A stretch of 64,000 nt of DNA from Siphonodentalium dalli (lineage: Eukaryota > Mollusca > Scaphopoda > Gadilida > Siphonodentaliidae): the NCBI GenBank assembly GCA_032622095.1, contig CP136066.1, positions 154,903,152-154,967,151 of the forward strand. The letters run 5' to 3'. How positions within the stretch are numbered: the first letter of the stretch is position 1; every line of letters starts with the position of its first letter. The position numbers were made by a program, and so were the translations under genes. Of this stretch, positions 12,385 through 24,649 are shown piece after piece. The notes beneath the pieces are model-generated. The model saw only the letters and a program-made list of their open reading frames with translations. It had not been told where the DNA came from and did not search any database.

Positions 12385-12612
12385 TCAAGTGCTTTTTGAT
12401 GATAGTTGTTTTATGGACTTTCATGTTACTGGTATTTTGTATGTCTCGAGTCAAACTAATTTTCATTATAATTACCATGTTGTTTGTATCATTCATAGAG
12501 CACATGAGTGTATTTTGCACTAATCCATGGCTCAAATTCAAGCATATAATATGTTGAGTATAAAATGAGATGGTCCCATAAATGGCCGGATTTAGTGTAC
12601 AGTCCCCTTTAA
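12385..12612. mobile_element. remnant of TTAA element related to 51223-51470
   Basis: From TTTTCATTATAATTACCATG to the right end GGCCGGATTTAGTGTACAGT followed by TTAA at 12609 it matches the right three quarters of the 51.2-kb element. The left terminus is missing or unrecognisable. Confidence 0.65.
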
Positions 12613-12734
12613 TGACAGCTGACGTTGTTGTAATATAATTTTTCAAGTCTTTTGAAGTTTTTAAAGGGACGGCCGGCCTTCATTTTAGGTTATAATTTAG
12701 AAATAACATTTATCAAATTATGATAATTTCCAAA

Positions 12735-12898
12735 AGAATATACTATCCAGGGTTGGGGTGATTACATGCCAATGTAATCGATTATGATTACAATTACTTT
12801 TGATTTACATGATTACGGTTACTGATTACATTTCCCCCAATGTAATCGATTACGATTACAATGACTTTAGTAAATGTAATCGATTACTTTTTGATTAC
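12735..12898. repeat. GATTAC-rich degenerate repeat
   Basis: Many overlapping TGTAATCGATTAC and GATTACAATTAC words. The hAT element at 12899 inserted into it; the sequence resumes at 14348 with TCGATTACATCTGATTACAA. Confidence 0.75.
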
Positions 12899-13095
12899 TA
12901 GTGATGTTCCGATAATGAAAAAGCTTATTGGACCGATTTCCGATAACTGGAGGCACAATCGGCCGATTTCCGATTCCGATGTTAATATATATTGTGCGTT
13001 TGTTCCCATAATGGACCTATATACACCCAATGCACTCCATATCCCGCATAGTTTCAAAGACGTATACATCAAAGAAATATATACACACTGTCACC

Positions 13096-13132
13096 ACAGT
13101 ATTCCCCACCCCCCCCCCCCCCCCCCCCCCCC
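13096..13132. repeat. poly-C run inside the hAT element
   Basis: About 30 C residues, interrupted only at its left edge. Runs of this type recur at 22500, 24256, 43706 and 63050. Confidence 0.9.
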
Positions 13133-13485
13133 AACACATCGGTTGTGTGCTGCCTTTGATGTATACCGGTAGTTGTTTTGATAAAGAGATCAAAGGTGCC
13201 GACTCAAAGTCATGTTACGACCGTGTGTGGAACATTTGCATGTGGTGTAAAAGTCTTGATTAAATACTTATAAGTTGCGACAATGTATGGCAATGGAATG
13301 GTGATGATTATTAACTAAATTTAAATTGATGGATAATAATTTCTGTGACAGCTGTCACATTTGTCTGAGATTTCCCAAATTCCCATTGGTCACACCTTTT
13401 GTCTTTTAACAACTCAGAAGCTTTTATAGTTCCGCCTACTGAATTTTTGTTTCGCAAGACCATCTCCAATTTCAACGTGGAGCTC

Positions 13486-13709
13486 GAGCACCCCCTAAAG
13501 TGGTGGAGTATTAATTGACTGAGATACCCTGGGCTAAGTAAATTTGCCAGCAAATACCTGGGTGCACCTCCTTCGAGCGTCGCAAGTGAACGTTTGTTCA
13601 GTGAAGCAGGGGACATTACAAGGCTAAGCGTAATCGTCTCAATCCAGATAAATGTGAAATGCTTTTGGTGTTGAGGGGGAACTTGCCTCTATTAAACTTG
13701 GAGTACTGA
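13486..13709 (+). pseudogene. hAT transposase C-terminal dimerisation domain, broken
   Basis: Encodes the hATC dimerisation region: EHPLKWW, a stop (TGA at 13516-13518), LRYPGLSKFASKYLGAPPSS, VASERLFSEAGDI, then a frame change near 13620-13626, then KRNRLNPDKCEMLLVLRGN and a natural stop at 13707. The ASERLFSEAG motif is diagnostic of hAT transposases with ZBED relatives. One in-frame stop and one frameshift, plus loss of the BED finger and RNase-H-like core, make it dead. Confidence 0.9.
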
Positions 13710-14379
13710 GTTACAGTGCGGGAGCCTTTTTGGTGTCCTTCAGTTGAATCTGAGTTGATTCATCTATATATGTTCCTTTAAATATTCTTGGACAGTGGAC
13801 TGAAGTATATTCCTTTAAAGGTTAAAATTTGTGTTGACAGTGTCGGACGATATACGGTCTTTTGATATATTATGCAATGTCCCTCCTCACGTTGGTTGTT
13901 AGTGAAGACAGTTCTGATCGTGACTGTACTAATTCATTCAAATTATTTCATAGCATGTGACGTCATATTGCACGTGCTCAATGGGAAACTCCCATGTAAT
14001 GAGGTCAGCTTTTTAAAGCTTTCTTTGAATCTACTTCGTGTTCACGCGATTGAACCAATAACACGGGATATGTCGGGCACGTGTATTGCCATGCTAATAT
14101 ATAATCATATCAGACTGTTTGGACGATGCCAATAGCTTCCTTTTAGGCTGTTACAACTGCGTTTTACATTCAATATTACGGTTGTATTGCGTACGTTTGT
14201 TAAAGCGTGCATATTTCGCTTAGAAACTTGAACGTTTTTATTTGTTTTGACAATCGGTAAAAGCCGATGTTCAACTGCGAGGTACGATTAATATCCGATG
14301 GGCATATTATCGGCAGATGGCCGATTCCGATTATCGGAACATAACTATCGATTACATCTGATTACAATTGTTAGTTTCC

Positions 14380-15180
14380 AACCATTTTGATCGCATAGGA
14401 ATAAATACTGAAATAAATCAAATCAAAATATGAAATTTGATTGAATAAAAACATACTACATAACGTGGAAACAAGAAACGACTGCAACAATAGAAAGAAG
14501 CAAGAAATAACACATAGACATTTTACATTTACATGTATTGGTGAGGTTTCATCATGAAGTTGTGCACCAACTTATTGGGAATATATTATGTTTTAATTGT
14601 ATTTATTTATGTAAATATATTTTTAATAAATGTTTTAATTTTCTTACATGCATTGAAACTAACGCATACTATTTATGAAACAATTATTAGAAACAATTAT
14701 AATTATTTGCATGTTCTATTAGATTCAATACCCAAGAATGAAAATAAAACTAAGATTTATTTGATGATCATCCATTCAGTTGATATCCCGATGAGGATTA
14801 AATGAGGCTTAATTCCATGAATGCAGTAAATGACAAACCAGCTAATTAGGTCTACTGATGTACACCACACCTGCTTTGTTCAGTTAATTAGAACTAAAGT
14901 ACCAGTGTGACTCTTCAGCCATTGTCTGCAGCATTCCCAATAATATTTTATCCTAATTGAAGTTGGCAAGCCTATTTTATTCATATTAGAACATTTCATT
15001 GTCTGTATTATAAGTTTAATGTCATATATGCATTTCAGCAATTGTGTGTTATCTGTGTCCACTGCCAGAATGTACACAGTGTACCACTAACATAACATAT
15101 GAAACAAGCAGCCGCATACAGCGGTATCCCCCACCGAAATGTGCAGTTGGGGAAGTGCATTCTCAATAATGTTTGCGTTC
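14380..15180. other. AT-rich non-coding
   Basis: A short open frame at 14554-14805 is a product of very AT-rich DNA (Ile, Asn, Leu, Tyr only in bulk); no domain. Confidence 0.5.
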
Positions 15181-15214
15181 TCAGTATGTGCTAAACAAGA
15201 GGTGGGATTTTGTC

Positions 15215-15775
15215 AAAAAGCCTGGCTTGCGAACTCATTTTAGGTACTGGTCATGGGAATGAATATACCAATAAACAAAGTCCAATAACTCTGCTGAAAA
15301 TAACCGGCCGGACCTGGTTTGCGAACTCGTTCTAGATACTGGTCATGTGAACTCATATAGCAAAAATCTTTGAAATCCGTTGACATTTGTGGAAATGAGC
15401 CCTGTGACGTTGTCCATTTGCACACAAACAAATAAACAAAGTCCAATAACTCTGCTGAAAATATCTGGCCGGACCTGGTTTGTGAAAACTCGTTCTAGAT
15501 ACTGGTCAAGTGAACTCATATACCAAATATCTTTGAAATCCATTGAGATTTGTGGAAATGAGCCCTGTGACGTCGTCCATTTGCACACAAAAAAATAAAC
15601 AAAGTCCAATAAGTGGAAATGAGCCCTGTGACGTCTATTTGTTATTTGGTAAATTCGACAAAAATAATAAACAAAGTCCAATAACTCCGGTAAAAATATC
15701 CGGTCGGACCTGGCTTGCGAACTCATTCTAGGTAATGGTCAGGTGAACTCATATACCAAATACTAAGTATTACTA
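15215..15775. repeat. tandem array, family F
   Basis: Three to four units of ~70 to 180 bp sharing AACAAAGTCCAATAACTCTG, CCGGACCTGGTTTG, CGAACTCGTTCTAGATACTG and GGAAATGAGCCCTGTGACGT. Open frames on both strands are repeat frames. No hairpin tail seen. Confidence 0.85.
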
Positions 15776-15779
15776 ATAG

Positions 15780-17440
15780 TATAGCATAATGATGATATGA
15801 AAGCAATATTATTCACAAAACACGTGTCAGAGAAAATTCAGGTCGAGTGTTGTTTAGTTTCTCGCAAAAAGCACAGTGAATTGTTTAAAAGCAGAGTCAC
15901 GATAATGCGTCAATTCCTTATTTAGATTCACGCACATTATACGTCGGTTGTAAAATCCCTAATTTGGTGCATCTACAACTTACAATGCTACATGTATCAT
16001 ATAGTAAATTCCTTATTTGGTATGTATTCATCTCTTTGCAAGAACAATTATAGTATGTACACGTTTTCTGTCTGATCATGAAATGTACGCGATATTTATT
16101 TTTTTATAAAAAATTAATCATTGGTATAAGAACAACATCTGTCTATTATACGGTATAATATTCTTTCTGTTTATGGTGGTTTTAGCGGATGTGACTATTT
16201 TATCAGCTATACCCACAACAAAGACCACCTGTATCATTAAACCATTTGAAAATTCCCAATTAGACCCCTATTGCATTATTTTTTCCAATGGCAGCAGCCA
16301 ATGTCCCCTTTCCGAATTAGGATATAATATGCATGTGTTTAAACAAAATACAAAATACATCATATTTATATAACTTATAAATAAGTGAAAGCTCATTGAT
16401 TTTTGAAAATCTTGGATGTCAGTAATACTGATCCAAACACACAACAAACACGGTCTATTGATCTTAAAGGCAAGCTGTGGCTCTTGCACACCATGACCCC
16501 TACAGTTTTCGATATATCAGAAGTCAACAACAGTGCACCTTCGCTCGACCTAATGAGCTACCAGTATAATAATCCTCTTTGGTGGTCAACGCAACAATTT
16601 TTTAGGGCTTGTAATCATTTTGTTATAGCTAGTAAATATATAATTTGTATGCTTAGAAATATACCGTACATATTTAGCATTAATTGCAAAATACATGGAC
16701 ATATTGAGCTGCATAATGTGTGAAGATTGACCATCATGTATATACATAGTGACATACTGGTAGAACATTAAGTAGATAACTACATTGAAGAAAATGATTA
16801 GCTGATCATCATAGTCTGGTGTACTTATTTTAACTCCAGAATAATTGAAAGGCACTGGAGGAAATTTAGGATCACATGCTATTATGGAGAGGTGTCAATT
16901 TATAGACAACAATAACAATTGTGAATAGTCAGGGGCATTTATAGAACATTATTGGTGATTCCTATGTCATATAGGCATACATGTACTAGCAGCACAATGT
17001 AATTTTTATATCAGATTACTACTAAACAAGTGTATATGTAAAACAAAGTTCCCTCTAGATACATTTTCTGACTATTACTAGATAAGGGAAGCTATCATGA
17101 TCCATGCTTACGATGTGCACACAAAAATATAAAAAAATTGTCCGAGACTCAAATCATTATCTTTTGGCCTTAAGATTATAGTGTGTTCATTTGTTATCAT
17201 AGAACAAGATCAATCTTTCATGAAATTGGGACATAGACACTGACATAGGAGGTAAAAATTGAAAGGAATAAATGATTTCTACCACCTTTCAGTTTGTTGA
17301 AAATAATAGTAACACCCAGATAATAATTCAACATTAATGAAAGTGTCAATGACACTGTAGCTCAACTTAGGTAGGGGAATAATTTAATGGTCGACAGTAA
17401 ATGGAGGAATAGGAAAAGTGCTTATTGAAATGTCTAAGTA
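15780..17440. other. RhoGEF intron, nothing recognised
   Basis: The open frame at 16403-16723 has no domain or splice support. A phrase GAAAATTCCCAATT occurs here (16248) and at 6921, perhaps an old dispersed repeat. Confidence 0.45.
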
Positions 17441-17444
17441 AGAC

Positions 17445-18737
17445 TAGATGTTCATGTCAATATCAACATTCATAACAGGTTTCATAATGATCGGATCAGG
17501 GATGTGGTGATTATGGTGTGACAAAGGATTTATTTATGCAAAGAGTAAATTCTAAAATGGCCACCGGCAGCCATGTTTTTTTCCGAATTACCCCAAAATG
17601 ACTTGTTCCCATCTACAGCCTTTACAAATCTCATAATGATCTGATCAAAGGTATGACCTGTAGCCTGTGCCAATGGATTTAGTCATGCAAAGAGTCAAAT
17701 CCAAGATGGCTGCTGGCGGCCATGTTTTTCGGCCGAACGACCCCAAAATGACTCGTTTCCCATCTACATGTCATTGTTAACATACATGACAAATTTCTTG
17801 AAGTTCCGACCAAAGCTACGACCTGTAGCCCGCACCAAAGGATTTATTCATGCAAAGAGTAAAATCCAATATGGCTGCTGGCGGACATGTTTTTTAGCCA
17901 AACGACCCCGAAATGACTCGTTCCCATCTACATGTTATTATTAACATCCATGATAAATATCATGATGATCAGACAAACAGTACGACCTGTAGCCCGTGCC
18001 AATGGATTGAATTTTGAAATCCAAGATGGCTGCCAGCGGCCATGTTTTTTGGCCGTATGACCCCAAAATGACTCGTTCCCATATACATGTCAATATCAAC
18101 ATTCATGACAAATTTCATAAAGGTCAGACCAAAGGTACGACCTGTAACCCGCGCCAAAGGATTTAGTCATTGAAAGAGTAAAATCGAAGATGGCTGCTGG
18201 CGGCCATGTTTTTTGGACGAACGACCCCAAAATCACTCGTTCCCATCTACATGTCATTGTTAACATCCATGACAAATTTCATGAAGTTCTGACCAAAGCT
18301 ACAACCTGTAGCCCTCGCCAAAGAATTTAGTCATGCAAAGAGTAAAATCCAAGATGGCTGCCAGCGGCCATGTTTTTTGGCTGAACGACCCCAAAATCAC
18401 TCGTTCCCATCTACATGTCAATATTAACATACATGACAAATTTCATAATGATCAGACGAACAGTACGACCTGTAGCCCGCGCCAATGGATTGAATTTTGA
18501 AATCCAAAATGGCCACCAGCGGCCATGTTTTTTGGCCGAATGACCCCAAAATGACTCGTTCCCATCTACATGTCAATGTCAACATTCATGCAAAATTTCA
18601 TAAAGATCAGACCAAAGGTACGACCTGTAGCCCGCGCCAAAGGAAATTGTTGATGGACACACGCACACATGGACACACGGACGACGGACTCCAAGCCATG
18701 GCAATAGCTCAAACTTACAAAAGTATGTTGAGCTAAA
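17445..18737 (+). repeat. tandem array, family A, second copy
   Basis: About eight ~160-bp units like those at 1-915, ending in GGACACACGGACGACGGACT and the hairpin TAGCTCAAACTTAC/GTATGTTGAGCTA at 18705-18735 followed by A6. Units alternate between an ATTTAGTCATGCAAAGAGTA type and an ATTGAATTTTGAAATCC type, so the array is partly a ~320-bp dimer. Confidence 0.9.
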
Positions 18738-18950
18738 AAAGGCCAAAGATCTATGCAGACAGTGGTGGCGACTCCAGAGAGGCATGTCTTTCGGGATTTC
18801 TGTGTCTGACACTGAATTACAAATTGCAATCAAACATTATATCATTGATGCATTCCAATCAATCCAATGACATGCCCTGCTTGATGTTCGCGGTAAAGGG
18901 TTTGGGTGCCAATCAACTTCTCACATATTGCTTCTTCATTTTTAGCGAGG

Positions 18951-19165
18951 TGAGGAAATGTCCAGGTGGGAAAATGTTAGGGTGGGTAAATGTCTTGGTG
19001 GGGAAATGTCCGGGTGGGAAAATGTCCTGGTGGGAAAATGTCCGGGTGGGAAAATGTCTGGGTGGGTAAATGTCCGGGTGGGGAAACATCCCGGTGGGTA
19101 AAACGTCCGGGTGGGTAAATGTCCGGGTCGGAAAATGACCACTCGTGAAGGTGGGGAAATGACCA
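18951..19165. repeat. 17-bp minisatellite
   Basis: About twelve units near GGTGGGAAAATGTCCGG with 16-19-bp spacing. G-rich on the plus strand. Frames on both strands stay open because the unit has no stops. Confidence 0.9.
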
Positions 19166-19773
19166 GACCCTTCAATTTGAAGGGCTTAAAATGTTAACGA
19201 GAATCAGAATCATGATTATAAGTTTGATTCTCATAAAAACAGCTGATTTACTGTAAAAATGCTATAATTTTAATCTCGCAAAATGTTATGGATTTTAAGG
19301 CCTGATTTCGTACAAAAAAGGTTTCAACTTAAAGTGATGTGAAACACCCTGGTAGGGTGATCAAATAGAAATAGAGAATAATCTTGCTCAAAATAGTTTG
19401 TTTTTTTATAAATATTAACCCATATTGACAACTGACACTGTCATTATTATATAATAATTAAATACAATGAATCTCGATGGCAAAATATTTTCTGTTGGTT
19501 TATCGCAGATAGTTGCGTCCCGAATCTAGATGTAAATATTTACAATTGAACATAGTTAAAGACAAGTTATTTATCTATGGAGTGGTGTGGTCAATTTCCT
19601 TGAAATTTTCAGCAATGTCAGTTGAATGTTACATTTCCCAGATTGGCATAGCACTTGAGTACTAACTTATGATATTCGCACACCCGAACAAGTCCATAAT
19701 ATGTCTTTAATTTGATATATCATCCCGAAAACAACAAACTCAACATTTGTAATCTCTACTAATGAAATTTGTG

Positions 19774-20415
19774 CAGCAATGCCCTAAATAATTAACTCCT
19801 TAACCACAGCAGAATTATGGATAACTTTCAGGATTTAGTCGGAAATATGGCTTGTTGCCATTCATTTCCGATGAATAGTGCTCAACAAGCCATATTTCCG
19901 ACTTAACCCTTTACCCAACAGAACAGCCCTGTGCCAATGCATTCTCTTATATATGCGAGTCGACCATAGGTCGCCTCGCATATATAAGAGAATGCATTGG
20001 CTTAACACATATCAAAAATGATAAAATTGTCAAAGAATGTAGAAAAATATTATAAAAATTGTTTAAAAATGTAAGAAAAAATTATAAAATTGTTAAAGAA
20101 TGTAAGAAAAAATGGTAAAAAGTGTTAAAAAAAGATTTTTTTTAGGCCAATGCATTCTCTTATATATGCGAGGCGACCTATGGTCGACTCACATATATAA
20201 GAGAATGCATTGGCACAGGGCATAACTGTAACCATCACAATGTGGTCAATGAACCGGTTCCAATGCTATTCATATTTGTATGGTGTTATTGAGACAGACC
20301 GAAGATATTTTAGGCTGTTGAAGCTTTATTTGGGAGTTTTTTGCCGTTTTGTTGGGTAAAGGGTTAATCCTGAAAAGTTACCCACAATTCTGCTGTGGCT
20401 AAGGAGTCGATTATA
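19774..20415. mobile_element. palindromic MITE, copy 8, split by a TTAA element
   Basis: Left part CAGCAATGCCCTAAATAATT to TTTCCGAC (19902); right part TCCTGAAAAGTTACCC (20368 on) to AGGAGTCGATTA (20414). The right terminus is cut short next to the splice donor of the RhoGEF exon. The TTAA element at 19907-20363 interrupts it. Confidence 0.9.
19903..20367. mobile_element. piggyBac-like non-autonomous element P1
   Basis: TTAA at both borders (19903 and 20364), ends CCCTTTACCCAACA and TGTTGGGTAAAGGG. TTAA duplication with CCC termini is the piggyBac hallmark. Inside, two ~70-bp hairpins (about 19932-20001 and 20148-20215) made of CCAATGCATTCTCTTATATA and its reverse. No transposase. Confidence 0.85.
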
Positions 20416-20420
20416 CATAC

Positions 20421-21190
20421 CTCAACTATTTCAATCAAATGATCCACATAGTTCTTCTCTGTTTCTATGAGCTCAGACACCACCCTGTGAGTATGTGTTG
20501 TATATTGTCCACTACGATATGCAGCAGGTAGCGAGTTGCTTTTAATTTTTGTACTTTGTCGCATTCTTTGAGTAAACCTATTTTTTATATTGGCTGTCCC
20601 ATGTGTCCTTGAGGTCGGGGAAACAGGATGTGTCGGAGAAATATCACCAGAATCTCCATTACCGACAGTGAATCTAAACCTGCCATGTTCCGGAGAAGGG
20701 GTCGCACTGCCACAGGAGTTATCCGTAGATGATAAATTATGATTAATATCTCCGTTTTGTAGAGAATCCACACTGTGAACTATGTGTGCATTATTCGAAT
20801 GCATTTCATAACTAGGCAACTCATTATATCCAAATTTTGGATCCTCACTTTGTGAATATCTTTCCCTCATCCTCCATGACGGAACTGCTCCCTCGAAATT
20901 AGCCCGTGCATGACTGGAGTTTAGTGCTAATGGTGACGCATCTGTGCTGTTCTGACATTCAAACGTGTTTTCGTGGTCTCTTTCCATATGTTGATCAGAA
21001 TTTGACCCATCAATGTGATAAGCCACTTGCTGATTTGAAACTGCATTTAACACACTATCACAAGAATGATTTAGCTCACATCCTGAAGTTTGATCATTGT
21101 GTTGATCCCGATAATCCGAGTCTGATGAAATGGCATTGATGTGAATCACATGACTGTGGGAAGGATATTGTTCCAGATCCAAGGATGAAC
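20421..21190 (-). CDS. RhoGEF gene, exon with Ser-rich region and start of DH domain
   Basis: Internal exon of a Rho-family guanine-nucleotide exchange factor, which would load GTP on Rho/Rac/Cdc42-type GTPases at membrane or cytoskeleton. Seen: acceptor ...CAATTTACAG ends at 21191, then 770 nt open, then donor GTATGT at 20420. The first ~225 residues are polar, rich in Ser, His and Asn, with SPTHPVSPTSRTHG and no fold recognised. The last ~30 residues contain RVVSELIETEKNY and VDHLIEIVE, the conserved first helix of DH domains. The exon ends in phase 0 after IVE and joins in frame to GYMKPL at 6463. It starts with two bases of a split codon. The family resemblance is closest to PLEKHG1-3 as I know them; that subfamily call is inference. 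The donor lies a few bases from a truncated MITE. Confidence 0.8.
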
Positions 21191-21393
21191 CTGTAAATTG
21201 ACCAAAATATCATGATTTAGTAAGTGTAATAAACAGCATAAAAATAATTACCTGGTACCAAAAATAATGTCTAAAATCTTATGACATAATTCTCTTTTCC
21301 GAGCAAACAGAATGAATAATCAACTGAAAGTATCATAGGTAGACCAATCCCTAAAAGAATGAATATGAAATCCGGATGTTACTCATCTGAAAC

Positions 21394-21655
21394 ACCTTCA
21401 GAGTATCAAAACTTCTGAGTATCGACCTTCAGAGTAATTGTTCTTCAGAGTAAAATATCTACAGAGAATTAGACCTTCGGAGTATTGGACTTTCAGAACA
21501 TTAGACCTTCAGACTATTGGACCTTCACTCCTTCAGCGAATTAATACTTCGGAAAGAGGAGGGACTATTGTGCGTTGCAGTATTTTCTTCAGATCTTCGT
21601 AGTATCGGGTCTTCGGAATATCGGGCCTTCAGAGTATATGGTTTTCGGAATACAG
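21394..21655. repeat. degenerate ~20-bp minisatellite
   Basis: Repeats of GACCTTCAGAGTATTG with spacing of 16-24 bp and many substitutions; about a dozen units. Lies in the intron upstream of the DH exon. Confidence 0.75.
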
Positions 21656-21948
21656 GCATACAGGTATATTGATACCACAGATCACACTGACATGCCCCAT
21701 GATCTATGCTGGCTGCCAAAGGCAAAACAGCTCAGCATAAGGAACTGACTTGAAAGTAAATCAACCATATTTCACTTTGTTGCAACATTTGAAAAATGAC
21801 TATATACTTGACAGTTCTAAAGACTCCACAGCTATTGAGTACTGAGTCTGGAGTATTTGGGGGGATATCTATTACAACCAGCAAGAGTTAGCTCTGTGTG
21901 GCTATACATTATTTCTGCAATGAATTCATGCAGTATGACAGACAATGT

Positions 21949-22373
21949 TTAACCCTTTGAGTGCCAGGTCGATTTTTGTATCAACCCATATACCCTGTGC
22001 CAATGCATTCTCTTATATATGCGAGTCGACCATAGGTCGCCGTCGCATATATAAGAGAATGCATTGGCCTAACATTTTTTTTTTTTTTTTTTTTTTTTAC
22101 AATTTTAATAATTTATTCTTATATTCTTTAACAGACTTATTTTGTAGGTTTAGGGCCGATGAGATAGGCCCCTGGCACTCAAAGGGTCAACAAACCCTTT
22201 GAGTGCCAGGGGCCGATCTCATCGGCCCTAAACCTACAAAATAAGTTTGTTAAAGAATATAAGAATAAATTATTAAAATTGTAAAAAATTGGTCGACTCG
22301 CATATATAAGAGAATGCATTGGCACAGGGTATATGGGTTGATACAAAAATCGACCTGGCACTCAAAGGGTTAA
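21949..22373. mobile_element. piggyBac-like non-autonomous element P2
   Basis: TTAA at 21949 and 22370; ends CCCTTTGAGTGCCAGGTCGA and TCGACCTGGCACTCAAAGGG. Contains the same ATGCATTCTCTTATATATGC hairpin as P1, and an internal second pair of the terminal sequence back to back (about 22166-22215), so it may be two elements fused head to head. No coding capacity. Confidence 0.85.
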
Positions 22374-22499
22374 GCTATATTTTTAGCAATGTGACAAATC
22401 TACCACTGTAAAGGCATTCCAACAATCGTCTGATAGGATACATCGCTTTCCTGATGATTTTGTGATTGGGTGAGACTTATTATGCTGGTAGTAATAGAA

Positions 22500-22516
22500 A
22501 CCCCCCCCCCCCCCCA
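22500..22516. repeat. poly-C run
   Basis: Seventeen C residues after GAAA. Confidence 0.9.
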
Positions 22517-22979
22517 CAATTACCCCAGACTCACTACTGCATACATATAGCTGTGGAGTCTGTGTTTTAACCAGAACTGTATACTCTGTTGATCCCTTCC
22601 CATCACCACCTCCATAACCTGCACCTGTATTTATTCAACTTCACCTCTTGTGCATAAGCACTGCACCTCATGATATACATTGATGCAATTCCAGTGTTCC
22701 ACCTGTATATACGTATGTATTACCACAAGGGCCCTGCTTTGACAAGTTGGACATTTGCAGACTCCTGTTTGTATATTATTATGGAATTGAGTATTAAATA
22801 ACTTTATTGAATATTCTACATAAATTCAGATTATAAGAGAGGCATAGAGGTAAGTGACTCACACCACACATTTCAAGATATTTTTCAGACTCTTTAATAT
22901 ATCCTGAAATCTTTTGCAGAGCATTGGTAATTGAGCTCAGTGGTTGTTTATTTGTGATGCTCCTGGTACCACCATACCG

Positions 22980-24220
22980 TACTTGAAATTTGTATTTTGT
23001 GCTAGTAAACCCACATACCAAATTTCATTCCATTCAGATCAGACTTACTATAGTTATATCTGGAAACTAAACAAGACAGTCAAAGACTGTGGGGTCGTTC
23101 ACCAGACTGCAAAGACTGATAAGACTGGGACTTTGGAGACCACAACAGTCAGAACTTTTCATAATCACTTTAAAAGAATTAGATCTAAACAGGATATGTG
23201 GCTAGAGAGGCTTCATGTATGTAGATCAGTGAATATCTACCTTTAAATTACCAACTGTACACTACTGATCACCCGCCCCCCCTCCTCCTCCAGCTCAACA
23301 TGTCCCCTCCCGACCGGGCTCCAGACTCCCAAGTCTTAGGTTGGAATTTCACAACTGACATCTCAAACTTTCTCAATTGTTGGAAATTTCCAATCTCACA
23401 AGCACCTTTTTATAAAACCATTTAGACATGTTTAAAGCCCAATTATCCATGGACCCAAAAACACTATATGTATGTCAGATTAATCAGTCATGTAGTTCCA
23501 AGGTAGATGTTTTAATGAATTTTGTATTTTAATGATTTTATTAGACACAAAAGTCTTAAGTCCCCATAGACCCATCATTTCTTAACGGGTTGACCTCATG
23601 TTAACAAATCTGAATCTCAGTCACTAAAGGATCTTCCATACTATATGTAAGCTAAATAGTCCAACCTCTCTTGAGAAGACATTTTAAGTATTACTATAGA
23701 GACATAGAGTTATGTCCCTGGTCCCACCCTATTTAACCTGGTGGCCCCATCTGAATAAATTTGAATCCCAGACACCAAAGAACCCTTCATACTAAATATC
23801 AGTAAAATAAACCTGATGGTCCGTGTGAAGGAAGCATATTAAGAGGAAAACTGTCCTTTGCTTGGCCCCTATTTGACCAGGTGACCCCATTTGAACAAAT
23901 CTGAACTACATTCACCAAAGGACCCTTCATACCAGATATGAACCCATTCAACCTGATGGTACATGAGAAGTCGTTTTTAAGAATTACTATGGAGGGCAAG
24001 AGTTATGGCCTTGGCTTCACAACCATTTGACAGAGTTACCTCATTTGAACAAATCTCAATGTGAGTCACCTAGGGAACATCCACACCAAATATGAACCCA
24101 TTCAGTCTTATGATCTAGAGAAGATGTTCAAAGAATTGTTGACAGATGGATGGACGGACAGACAGATGAACAGGTGACAGATGAGAAGTGATGACTATAG
24201 CATCGTCTCAGGTGAGCTTC
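22980..24220 (+). repeat. tandem array, family B, with 5-prime module
   Basis: Starts with a ~200-bp module (CAAAGACTGTGGGGTCGTTC, CAGACTGCAAAGACTGATAA) shared with 29931-30135, then ~155-bp units with CATTTGAACAAATCTGAA and AAGAATTACTATGGAGG, then GATGGATGGACGGACAGACA and a hairpin-like end TAGCATCGTCTCAGGTGAGC. Frames here are not genes. Confidence 0.85.
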
Positions 24221-24255
24221 AAAATTACATTTCATTGAACAAATCTGTCAGTCAC

Positions 24256-24283
24256 CCCCCCCCCCCCCCCCCCCCCCCCCCCG
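24256..24283. repeat. poly-C run
   Basis: About 27 consecutive C residues. Confidence 0.9.
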
Positions 24284-24649
24284 AACACTGTTGGGACATC
24301 CCTGCGAGAATATGACATACATGATTTATTTGAATGCCTGACTACATTAGCTTAACAAAATTCCCATGACCTTGAAAGCCAGTGCATTATCTGGGATTAA
24401 ATTCCATTCATGAAACCATCAGCTACCAGTATGTCTTGAGGAGAGGTGTTGACATTTAGATAATTAGGTTTTAACGACTGCAAAAACAGCTTTGTGATAC
24501 TCCTACAGCTGTGATCAAAACAAGGATATTAATGGGGTGAACTAGGCAGAGATAATATGGTATGGTACAGCGTGGTGTGGCAGAGACAGGAGGTGGGGTG
24601 GGGGAGGGTGGGGTTGGGTAGCTGTGATGTGTCTAAAAAAATATCAAAG

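Larger units (their letters stand above)
12899..14347 (+). mobile_element. hAT (ZBED-like) deletion derivative 1
   Basis: Ends TAGTGATGTTCCGATAATG and ATTATCGGAACATAACTA, flanked by near-identical 8-bp target duplications TTGATTAC (12891-12898) and TCGATTAC (14348-14355), the hAT length. Subterminal GCCGATTTCCGATTCCGAT repeats at both ends are probably transposase binding sites. It keeps only the broken C-terminus of the transposase (13486-13709). The second copy at 33485 shares ends and flanking non-coding DNA. Confidence 0.9.

Noticed and set aside
13872-14135. 87-codon frame in the hAT element
   Set aside because: It matches non-coding 3-prime DNA of the second hAT copy, where the frame is broken.
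18942-19175. Pro/Thr-rich frames on both strands
   Set aside because: Translation of a 17-bp minisatellite.
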